Source: an uncultured Pelagibacteraceae bacterium | GTDB taxonomy: Bacteria > Pseudomonadota > Alphaproteobacteria > Pelagibacterales > Pelagibacteraceae | Direction: 5' to 3' | NCBI GenBank assembly: GCA_902636075.1 | Contig: CACPQM010000007.1 | Location: forward strand, 1-64,000 | DNA length: 64,000 bases | Shown here: in pieces, positions 45,503-52,573 of the stretch | How positions within the stretch are numbered: the stretch's first letter is position 1 | Layout: the number at the start of each line of letters is the position of its first letter | The notes under the pieces: model-generated | Seen by the model: the letters and a program-made list of their open reading frames with translations, nothing else | What the model was told of the DNA's origin: nothing | Databases searched by the model: none | Made by a program: the position numbers and the translations under genes

Positions 45503-46443
45503 TTTTAATATTTGGTTCTTCAGGTCAAATAGGCAAATCATTAATAAGGAAATTTACACAGAATAACTATAAAGTTATAGCAGTTACTAGAAGCATACAT
45601 AAAAAGGGTTTTCAAATTAAAACGCAATCAAATTATGGTTACTTAGAATTAGAAGAGATTAATTCTTTTACAGAAGAAAATATATCGAGATTAATGAAAA
45701 AAGCATCAATATGTATAAACTTGATTGGAATCTTATTTGAAAAAAAAGAAAATCATTTTAATTTAATTCATTCAATCCTACCATCTTTACTTTCAAAAGT
45801 TGCTTATGAAAATTCTCTTGATCAATTTATACATGTGTCTGCATTAGGCATAGAGTCAGCTCTAGATAGTAAATATGCTCTAAGTAAACTTAATGGTGAA
45901 AAAAAAGTTAGAGAAAATTTTTCTAGGTCTGTAATTTTAAAACCCTCTATTGTTTATTCAGTTGACGATAATTTTACAACTAATTTTATGAAATTACTAA
46001 GCATACTTCCAGTTATGCCCTTGTATTACTCTGGAAAAACAAAATTTACTCCAATCCATGTGTCAGATTTTGCAAACATTATTTTTAATTTAGTAAAAAA
46101 TAAAATAAATTCTGAAACTATAGAATGCATAGGACCTGAAGTACTTTCCTTTAAAGAAATCATATTTAAAATTTTAAAATCTATTAATAAGAAAAGAATA
46201 ATATTCTCACTTCCTTTGCCTTTAGCTAAAATTAATGCTAGATTGTTTCAGCTTATGCCAAAACCATTATTGACATTAGATCAACTTAAATTATTAAAAT
46301 ATGATAATGTTGTTTCAAAAAAATACATAACAAACTTTGATCTTAAAATGAATGCAGATAAAAAATTTGATGAAGAAATTAATAATTATAGCTATAATTG
46401 GACAAGTGGTGGTCAATTTTCTAAAAAAAATAAAGTGAGCTGA
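45484..46443 (+). CDS. NDUFA9-like NAD(P)-binding protein (complex I assembly/39-kDa type)
   Basis: An atypical short-chain dehydrogenase with Rossmann start ILIFGSSGQIGKSLIR, then CINLIGILFE, FIHVSALGIES, and SKYALSKLNGEKKVRE in place of the Tyr-x-x-x-Lys catalytic pair. SVILKPSIVYS and FTPIHVSDFANII are typical of the complex I NDUFA9 / yeast Coq11 group. Such proteins stabilise complex I or support ubiquinone synthesis; the role here is inferred. It is coupled to the SHOCT gene by a TGATG overlap. Confidence 0.82.
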   Translation: MKNQDSILIFGSSGQIGKSLIRKFTQNNYKVIAVTRSIHKKGFQIKTQSNYGYLELEEINSFTEENISRLMKKASICINLIGILFEKKENHFNLIHSILPSLLSKVAYENSLDQFIHVSALGIESALDSKYALSKLNGEKKVRENFSRSVILKPSIVYSVDDNFTTNFMKLLSILPVMPLYYSGKTKFTPIHVSDFANIIFNLVKNKINSETIECIGPEVLSFKEIIFKILKSINKKRIIFSLPLPLAKINARLFQLMPKPLLTLDQLKLLKYDNVVSKKYITNFDLKMNADKKFDEEINNYSYNWTSGGQFSKKNKVS

Positions 46444-46697
46444 TGTTAACAAATATTATTTATTTCACTGTATTCGTTATTTTAGCATTTGTTTTATCTA
46501 TTGCTGTCAAAGCAATTACTAGAGGAGTAGAAGCAAAACAAATTATAAAAGAGGAAAAAAATTTAGTTTCAAATAATGATAATGGAAACCAAAATCAAGA
46601 ATTTGTGAGACAATTAAAAGATTTAAAAGATTTGTATGATAAAGGAATATTAAGTGAAGATGAATTTATAAAGGCTAAGGAAAAGATATTAAAATAA
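46443..46697 (+). CDS. Small membrane protein with C-terminal SHOCT domain
   Basis: An 84-residue protein with one N-terminal transmembrane helix (about 4-24), a charged linker and a SHOCT motif at the end (LKDLKDLYDKGILSEDEF then KAKEKIL). SHOCT domains often sit at the ends of membrane or phage-related proteins and may mediate oligomerisation. Function unknown. It is coupled to the NDUFA9-like gene and ends one base from the convergent gcrA stop. Confidence 0.75.
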   Translation: MLTNIIYFTVFVILAFVLSIAVKAITRGVEAKQIIKEEKNLVSNNDNGNQNQEFVRQLKDLKDLYDKGILSEDEFIKAKEKILK

Positions 46698-46698
46698 T

Positions 46699-47196
46699 TT
46701 ATGCCGATTTTACTTTTTTCTCTATAAATTTTGGAACTTCATCATCTTTATCCATCACTTCTTCTTTTTTACCTTTTGGTGTGAAAACTATCATTAAATG
46801 TAATGGACAGTATGAAAATTTTTCAACAGTTTTTCTTCCACAAAAAGATGCGTCTTTTTCATTAGGATGACCTTCCATATATTTGCAAGTTTTCTCATTT
46901 AAATCTTCTAGTTGAAGGTTTTTTGCTGGTTCAAAGTTCTTATCTAAAAGCAGAGATCTAAATCTTTGTTTTCTGCTCCCTTTTTTAATATCAATATTGT
47001 TATGCTTAGTTGCGCTTTTATTGTTATTTAATGTTGTAGACCTAGTTCTAATTTTAGCAGATAAGTTTAATCTATGGGCTTTTCCAATTACTGCATTTCT
47101 ACTAACTCCACCAATTATTTCAGCAATTTGACTTGCTGTTTGGCCTCTACCCCAAAGTTCCTTAAGTTTATTAACTTTTTCATCAGTCCAACTCAT
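46699..47196 (-). CDS. gcrA: GcrA cell cycle regulator
   Basis: Alphaproteobacterial transcription factor that binds sigma-70 and, in Caulobacter, GANTC sites methylated by CcrM. The N-terminal helix-turn-helix SWTDEKVNKLKELWGRG...ASQIAEIIGGVSRNAVIGK is diagnostic (over 2-40). The C-terminal part has the cysteine/histidine set C108, C123, C134, H137 for the sigma-binding domain. At 165 residues it has usual size. A TATACT lies on its strand at 47214-47209, about 12 nt before the ATG. I see no GANTC in its upstream spacer. Confidence 0.92.
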   Translation of the reverse strand: MSWTDEKVNKLKELWGRGQTASQIAEIIGGVSRNAVIGKAHRLNLSAKIRTRSTTLNNNKSATKHNNIDIKKGSRKQRFRSLLLDKNFEPAKNLQLEDLNEKTCKYMEGHPNEKDASFCGRKTVEKFSYCPLHLMIVFTPKGKKEEVMDKDDEVPKFIEKKVKSA

Positions 47197-47323
47197 TTTA
47201 CTATATTTAGTATACCTTAAATCTATTAATACACTATCTTGAAAACATAATAAACACCTTATAACAAGCTTTTTTTTCTGTTTTTTAACAATTATTAAAA
47301 AAAAAGTTTATTAATAATTACTT

Positions 47324-48136
47324 ATGGTTGAATTGCAGAAAAAATATCAAATAGGAACAAAAAGGTTTGGACTTATTAATTGGGTTGGAACTTATTCTTT
47401 GTATAAGAAAGAAGTTCTGAGATTTCTAACGGTTGCAGGACAGACTTTATTTGGTCCAATATTAACTAGTATATTATTTTTAACCGTAATTTCTTTGGCT
47501 ATAGGAGATCAAAGAACTGATGTCTTGGGAGTTCCATATATAAAATTTTTAGCTTGTGGCTTAATAATGATGCAGGTAATTCAACAAAGTTTTGCTCATT
47601 CTAGCTCTTCTATAGTGATGGGAAAAATGATGGGTACAATTACAGATATTATCCATAGCCCTTTATCTTCATCAGAAGTGGTACTCGCAATAACATTTGC
47701 ATCAGCCACAAGAGGATTATTGATTGCATTAGCATCAACTTTAATATTTATTTTTTTTATTGATTTATCAATTCAAAATTTCTTTTTATGGTTTACTTAT
47801 TTGTTTTTGGGTGGATTATTTATGGGATCACTTGGAATAATAGTTGGTTTATATGCAGATAAATTTGATCAAATGAGTACTGTTACAAACTTTATAATAG
47901 TTCCATTTAGTTTTTTAAGTGGTACGTTTTATAGTATTGATAGATTGCCTTATTTTCTAAAGATCCTTAGTAATTATAATCCTTTTTTTCATATGATAGA
48001 TGGATTTAGATATTCATTTATAGGTCAATCAGATGGGTCTATAACATTTGGTATAACATTACTTACTTTTCTAAGTTTGACTATTATTTATGTAGCATAC
48101 TTTTTAGTAAACAAAGGTTATAAAATTAAATCATAG
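47324..48136 (+). CDS. ABC-2 type transporter permease
   Basis: A 270-residue integral membrane protein with six predicted helices and the ABC-2 signature near the C-terminus (PFSFLSGTFYSIDRLPYFLK). YKKEVLRFLTVAGQTLFGPI at the N-terminus matches the NodJ/YadH-like permease group. No ATPase gene adjoins it, so its partner is encoded elsewhere. The substrate is unknown. argD follows after 6 nt, an arrangement seen in other alphaproteobacteria. Confidence 0.85.
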   Translation: MVELQKKYQIGTKRFGLINWVGTYSLYKKEVLRFLTVAGQTLFGPILTSILFLTVISLAIGDQRTDVLGVPYIKFLACGLIMMQVIQQSFAHSSSSIVMGKMMGTITDIIHSPLSSSEVVLAITFASATRGLLIALASTLIFIFFIDLSIQNFFLWFTYLFLGGLFMGSLGIIVGLYADKFDQMSTVTNFIIVPFSFLSGTFYSIDRLPYFLKILSNYNPFFHMIDGFRYSFIGQSDGSITFGITLLTFLSLTIIYVAYFLVNKGYKIKS

Positions 48137-48142
48137 TATAAA

Positions 48143-49312
48143 ATGAGTTATTTAGCTAAAAATTATAAAAGAAGAAATTTATCTTTCAACATAGGTAGAG
48201 GATCCTATTTGTACACAAAAAGTGGAATAAAGTTTTTAGATTTTGTTCAAGGGATTGCTGTTAATTCTTTAGGTCATGCAAACCCAAATTTAGTAAGAGC
48301 AATAAACAAACAATCAAAAAAACTTTGGCATGTTTCTAACTCTTTCATAATTCCAGAAGGAGAGGAGCTAGCTAGAAAATTAACAAAGAGAACTTTTGCC
48401 GATGCAGTTATTTTTCAAAATAGTGGAGCAGAAGCTACTGAAGCTGCTATAAAAGTTGCTAGAAGATATTTTTATTCAATAGGTCAAAAAAAAAAAAATA
48501 GAATTTTATGTATAAAAAATTCTTTTCATGGAAGAACTATCGCAGCAATAAATGCTAGCGGATCAAAAAAAATGGTTGAAGGATTTGGCCCAAAAGTAGG
48601 AGGATTTGATCATTTTAAATTTGGAAACCACAAGGAACTGAAAAGAAAAATTACAAGTAAAACTGCGGCTATAATGATTGAACCAATAATGGGTGAAGGA
48701 GGTATTAAAGTCATACCTTCATGGTGTCTCAGAGAACTGAGACAGATTTGTAATAAAAAAAAAATTCTTCTTATTTTAGACGAGGTTCAGTGTGGAATTG
48801 GTAGATCAGGTAAGTTTTTTTCATATGAATATGCAAATATAAAGCCAGATATAGTTCCAATTGCAAAAGGAATTGGAGGTGGGTTCCCAATAGGCGCAGT
48901 GTTAATGACAAAAAAAGTTTCTAAAGCTATGGTACCAGGCACACATGGATCTACTTTTGGTGGAAACCCTTTGGCAATGTCTGTTGGAAATGCTGTAATG
49001 GACGAAATTTTTAGAAAAGGCTTTCTTGCAAAAGTTAAAAGCAACTCTAAATATTTTATTTCAGAATTAAATAAAATTAAAATCAAATTTCCAAATATTA
49101 TTAAAGAAATCAGAGGAGTAGGATTAATTTTGGGAATACAGTTATATCACGATCAGACAAAATTTATACAAAGTTTAATGAAAAATAAATTGTTAACAAT
49201 TAGAGCGGCCGAAAACGTTATAAGAATTCTGCCTCCGTTAAATGTAAATAAAAATGAAATAAATATAGCTTTAAAAATTATAAATAAAGTTTGTAATGGG
49301 TATAAAGAATAA
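48143..49312 (+). CDS. argD: Acetylornithine aminotransferase
   Basis: PLP-dependent class III aminotransferase of arginine synthesis, which may also serve as DapC in lysine synthesis. NSGAEATEAAIKVARRY, SFHGRTIAA, DEVQCGIGRSGKFF and the PLP Lys in IAKGIGGGFPIGA are present, with GTHGSTFGGNPLA after it. Length 389 is normal. A run of 12 A residues lies at 48486-48497 within the frame. Its TAA shares a base with the argF ATG. Confidence 0.94.
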   Translation: MSYLAKNYKRRNLSFNIGRGSYLYTKSGIKFLDFVQGIAVNSLGHANPNLVRAINKQSKKLWHVSNSFIIPEGEELARKLTKRTFADAVIFQNSGAEATEAAIKVARRYFYSIGQKKKNRILCIKNSFHGRTIAAINASGSKKMVEGFGPKVGGFDHFKFGNHKELKRKITSKTAAIMIEPIMGEGGIKVIPSWCLRELRQICNKKKILLILDEVQCGIGRSGKFFSYEYANIKPDIVPIAKGIGGGFPIGAVLMTKKVSKAMVPGTHGSTFGGNPLAMSVGNAVMDEIFRKGFLAKVKSNSKYFISELNKIKIKFPNIIKEIRGVGLILGIQLYHDQTKFIQSLMKNKLLTIRAAENVIRILPPLNVNKNEINIALKIINKVCNGYKE

Positions 49313-50244
49313 TGAAAAACTTTCTTCATATTAGAGATATTTCCCCAAGTGACTTGAAAAAAATTATTTCTGACGCAAAAAATAGGAAAGCTAAAAGAAA
49401 AAGATTAAATACTCTTGATCCTGATAAAGATTCACCTTTAAAAGGTAAAATTCTGTTGCAGATGTTTGAAAAATCTAGCCTTAGAACTAGGTTAAGTTTT
49501 TACTTAGCTATAAAACAATTAGGTGGAGGATCTTTGACATTAAGACCAGAGGAATTGCATCTAGGAAATGGTGGAGAAAATATAGCAGATACATCTAAAA
49601 TTTTATCAACTTATGGCAATGCTTTTATGTTGAGAACAGACTCGGATAAAAAATTAGATGAATTTAAAAAATATTCAAGTATACCAATAATAAATGGATT
49701 AAGCCCATCTTCACATCCCACTCAAGTTTTGTCAGATATTTTTACGATTCAAGAAATTAAAAAGAAAAATATTTCAAAATTAAAACTATGTTGGATAGGT
49801 GATGCCAACAATAATATGATGAATAGCTTAATAGAAGCTTGTATAAAGTTTTCTATAACGTTAAATATTGCTTGTCCTAAAGAATATCAACCAAACAAAG
49901 ATCTTACCTCCTTAATAAAAAAACAAAAAGGAAAAATTAAAATTTTTAATAAAAAAGAAAAAGCTGTTAAAAATTCTGATGTCGTAATGACAGACAAAAT
50001 CATTTCATTAAACGATAAAGTAAATAAGAAAAAGAAACTTAAATCATTTAAAAATTTTAAAGTAGATACAAAAACTATGAATTTAGCCAAGAAAGATGCA
50101 ATATTTCTGCATTGTCTTCCAAGAGGAAGTGAAGTTACAGAAGAAGTATTTCTTGGTAAACAATCTAAAGTATGGCAGCAAGCCCTTAACAGAGTATATG
50201 TTCAAAAGAGTATTTTATTATATTGTTTTGGTAAATTAAGGTAG
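49312..50244 (+). CDS. argF: Ornithine carbamoyltransferase
   Basis: Makes citrulline from ornithine and carbamoyl phosphate. The carbamoyl-phosphate loop is KSSLRTRLSF (STRTR variant SLRTR). The substrate motif HPCQ is HPTQ. HCLPRGSEV with the catalytic Cys is intact. The ornithine loop, usually DxWxSMG, reads DKIISLND. Length 310 is normal and argD-argF pairing supports the call. The altered loop makes the amino substrate slightly less certain (aspartate is excluded by HCLP). Its 3' end overlaps the cytochrome c gene by 9 nt. Confidence 0.88.
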   Translation: MKNFLHIRDISPSDLKKIISDAKNRKAKRKRLNTLDPDKDSPLKGKILLQMFEKSSLRTRLSFYLAIKQLGGGSLTLRPEELHLGNGGENIADTSKILSTYGNAFMLRTDSDKKLDEFKKYSSIPIINGLSPSSHPTQVLSDIFTIQEIKKKNISKLKLCWIGDANNNMMNSLIEACIKFSITLNIACPKEYQPNKDLTSLIKKQKGKIKIFNKKEKAVKNSDVVMTDKIISLNDKVNKKKKLKSFKNFKVDTKTMNLAKKDAIFLHCLPRGSEVTEEVFLGKQSKVWQQALNRVYVQKSILLYCFGKLR

Positions 50245-50766
50245 TTGTAAAGGACTATCAGCATTAGCATTCATATATAGAATTACTGAAGCTCTATCTT
50301 TCTCTTTTTTTAATCCTGCGAAAGCCATTTTGGTACCCTTTATATATGAGGCAGGTTTGATTAAAAAACTATTCATCTCTTGGAATGTCCAATCTTTTCC
50401 AAATGCTATTAGGGCTTTAGAATATTTATAATCTTCCAGAGCACCCATATTTCTCCCTAGTACATTGTAAAGTGCTGGTCCAATATTGTTCCTTCCACCT
50501 TTTTTAATTGAATGACATGCGCTACATTTCTTAAATACTTTTTTTCCATGATCAACACTTCCCATTGCTAATAGAGCAGAAATATCAACTGCTTCAACAG
50601 CTGCAGAAGCTTTCGTGCCATCTGTTTCAGCAAATTCAACTTTATAAGCTGATTGACTCGGTTTTTCTACGTAATAGATAATGTCTGAAATTTTAGTTAT
50701 TCCAAATATAACAACAAAAATAACAACTACCGCTGCTATAATTTTATTAATTTCAAATGAGTCCAT
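50236..50766 (-). CDS. Membrane-anchored c-type cytochrome (CycM-like)
   Basis: A single N-terminal transmembrane anchor (about 8-27), a flexible Ala-rich linker (50-68), then a class I cytochrome c domain with heme motif CSACH (C81, C84, H85) and the axial Met M147 in GTKMAFAG. This architecture matches the membrane cytochrome c552/CycM that carries electrons between the bc1 complex and oxidase in alphaproteobacteria. Length 176 is usual. kdsB lies divergently upstream, as in relatives. Confidence 0.9.
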   Translation of the reverse strand: MDSFEINKIIAAVVVIFVVIFGITKISDIIYYVEKPSQSAYKVEFAETDGTKASAAVEAVDISALLAMGSVDHGKKVFKKCSACHSIKKGGRNNIGPALYNVLGRNMGALEDYKYSKALIAFGKDWTFQEMNSFLIKPASYIKGTKMAFAGLKKEKDRASVILYMNANADSPLQLP

Positions 50767-50832
50767 GATTTTTAATTATTATCCTCGTATAACATGTTAA
50801 ACAAAAAAAAAACTAAATTTAAATTTAATTAT

Positions 50833-50849
50833 TGCGTCTGAAAGACGCA
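50833..50849 (+). other. GC-rich hairpin in the kdsB leader
   Basis: TGCGTCT (50833-50839), loop GAA, AGACGCA (50843-50849): a perfect 7-bp stem that stands out in AT-rich surroundings. It ends 13 nt before the kdsB ATG, so it occupies the place where a ribosome-binding site would begin. It could regulate kdsB translation or act as a protein-binding palindrome. Confidence 0.45.
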
Positions 50850-50862
50850 TAATACTTAGTTT

Positions 50863-51600
50863 ATGAGCAATACAGTAATTTTAATCCCTTCAAGATTGGA
50901 AGCAACAAGGTTACCAAATAAACCTTTATTAAAAATCAATAATATTTCAATTATCAATCATGTTTACAAAATTGCTAAATCATCTCTTATTGGAGAAAGT
51001 TATGTTGCAACAGGTGATAAAGAAATATTCGAAGAAGTTACTAAGCTTGGAGGAAAATGTATTTTAACCAAAAAAGATCATAAAACTGGAACTGACAGAA
51101 TTTTTGAGGCTTATCAAGAGTTAAGAGATGACAATATTGAATATGTAATAAATCTTCAAGGAGATGAACCAATGCTTGATATTGAGGATGTTAATAATCT
51201 CCTCAAAAAAACTATTAAAAAAAAATCTAAAATTTCAACATTAGCCTGTCAAATTGAAGACGAAAAATTTTTCTTAAATAAAAATATTGTAAAAGTAATC
51301 ACAAAAGAGGAACTTCTTCAGAACAATTTATCAACAGCAACATCATTTACAAGAGAAATTAAAAATACTCAAAAAAATATTTACCACCATATAGGAATTT
51401 ATATTTATAATGTTTCATATTTAGAAAAGTTTGTGCAATTAGAGCAAACTCAGAATGAAAAATCGCAAAAATTAGAACAATTAAGATTAATGGATAACAA
51501 TATTGAAATAGACGTAGGATTAGCAAAAACCAAACCAATTGGCGTAGATACAGATGAAGATTATCTAGAAATAAAAAAAATTATGGAATATAAAAATTAA
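50863..51600 (+). CDS. kdsB: 3-deoxy-manno-octulosonate cytidylyltransferase
   Basis: Activates KDO as CMP-KDO for LPS core synthesis. IPSRLEATRLPNKPLLKI matches the nucleotide-binding start, YVINLQGDEPMLD supplies the metal-binding Asp region, and the C-terminal GVDTDEDYLEIKKIM is typical. Length 245 is normal. pheA follows after 3 nt. Together with kdsD and lptB it shows that this organism makes and exports a KDO-containing LPS. Confidence 0.94.
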   Translation: MSNTVILIPSRLEATRLPNKPLLKINNISIINHVYKIAKSSLIGESYVATGDKEIFEEVTKLGGKCILTKKDHKTGTDRIFEAYQELRDDNIEYVINLQGDEPMLDIEDVNNLLKKTIKKKSKISTLACQIEDEKFFLNKNIVKVITKEELLQNNLSTATSFTREIKNTQKNIYHHIGIYIYNVSYLEKFVQLEQTQNEKSQKLEQLRLMDNNIEIDVGLAKTKPIGVDTDEDYLEIKKIMEYKN

Positions 51601-51603
51601 ATT

Positions 51604-52431
51604 ATGAAAATTGCTTATCAAGGTGTTGCAGGAAGTTACAGCGAAAGTTGTGCTAAAAAAATGTATCCAGAGAGTGAAACAATACCCTGTAAAACATTCG
51701 ATGAATGCTTTGAAAGGTCTAATGAAGATAATTCTATAAAATCTTTAATTCCAGAGTCAAATAAAACAACTGGAAATATCGGTGTCGAGTATTTAATCTT
51801 TAAATACAGACTAAATATTTATGCAGAGCATTTTTTTCCAATTAATCATAATCTATTAGGATTAAAAGATTCCAAAATAGATGACATAAAAGATGTTTAC
51901 TCACATGCACAAGCATTAAGTCAATCTTCAAGTTTTATTAAGAAAAAAAAATTCATAGAAAATGTTAGAGCAGATACAGCTGGTTCAGCAAAATTTGTTT
52001 CAGAAACTAAAGACAAATCTAAAGCTGCTATAGCTTCAAGTCTAAGTGCAGAAATATATGGTCTTAAAATTTTACAAGAAAATGTCCAAGATGATAAAGA
52101 TAACGTGACAAGATTTTTATTACTTGGTAAAGATATTTTTCAGCCAGATTTTTCTAATGACAATCATATAACATCAATATTATTTAAGTTGAAAAGTAAA
52201 CCTGCTGCTCTTTACTCTGCACTATCTGGATTTGCAATCAATGGAGTTAATATGAGTAAACTACAAAGTTTTCCCGAAAAGAACTCATTTTCCTCATATT
52301 TTTTTCTATGTGATATTGACGGACATATTGAGGCTCCTAAAATCAAAAACTCACTTGAGGAATTGGGTCTCCATTGTCAAGATATGCACGTTCTAGGTGT
52401 TTATAAATCCGATAAATTTAGACAAAAATAA
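51604..52431 (+). CDS. pheA: Prephenate dehydratase
   Basis: Monofunctional P-protein (no chorismate mutase domain) converting prephenate to phenylpyruvate. AYQGVAGSYSE opens the catalytic domain, followed by LIPESNKTTGNI, VYSHAQALSQS (usually HPQAL), ADTAGSAKFV, and NVTRFLLLG with the Thr-Arg-Phe triad. A regulatory ACT domain (about 192-270, SKPAALYSALSGFAINGVN) implies feedback by phenylalanine. Length 275 is normal. Confidence 0.92.
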   Translation: MKIAYQGVAGSYSESCAKKMYPESETIPCKTFDECFERSNEDNSIKSLIPESNKTTGNIGVEYLIFKYRLNIYAEHFFPINHNLLGLKDSKIDDIKDVYSHAQALSQSSSFIKKKKFIENVRADTAGSAKFVSETKDKSKAAIASSLSAEIYGLKILQENVQDDKDNVTRFLLLGKDIFQPDFSNDNHITSILFKLKSKPAALYSALSGFAINGVNMSKLQSFPEKNSFSSYFFLCDIDGHIEAPKIKNSLEELGLHCQDMHVLGVYKSDKFRQK

Positions 52432-52444
52432 ATTTATAACTTTC

Positions 52445-52474
52445 TTGTAGAATAGAAATTTTTATTGATATAAT
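52445..52474 (+). promoter_or_regulatory. Promoter of the SRP RNA gene
   Basis: TTGTAG at 52445-52450, an 18-nt spacer and a perfect TATAAT at 52469-52474. The predicted start, 7 nt downstream at 52481, is exactly the first base of the SRP RNA stem. Confidence 0.6.
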
Positions 52475-52480
52475 AAAGTT

Positions 52481-52567
52481 GGAGGCCAATCAGGTGGTGT
52501 TACCACAAATCCCCCAGGATCGAAAGATAGCAAGGGTAGTGAGTATTTTCCAGGTTGGTTGGTCTCC
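52481..52567 (+). ncRNA. ffs: Signal recognition particle 4.5S-type RNA
   Basis: About 87 nt. The ends pair as GGAGGCCAA (52481-52489) with TTGGTCTCC (52559-52567), one G-T pair. The distal Ffh-binding domain is recognisable as CAGGATCGAAAGATAGCAAGGG, with a GAAA tetraloop in place of the E. coli GGAA and the asymmetric-loop AGCA. Position directly before dnaX is the usual alphaproteobacterial ffs site. It has no T run at the end, so transcription probably continues into dnaX. Confidence 0.85.
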
Positions 52568-52573
52568 TTAAAA

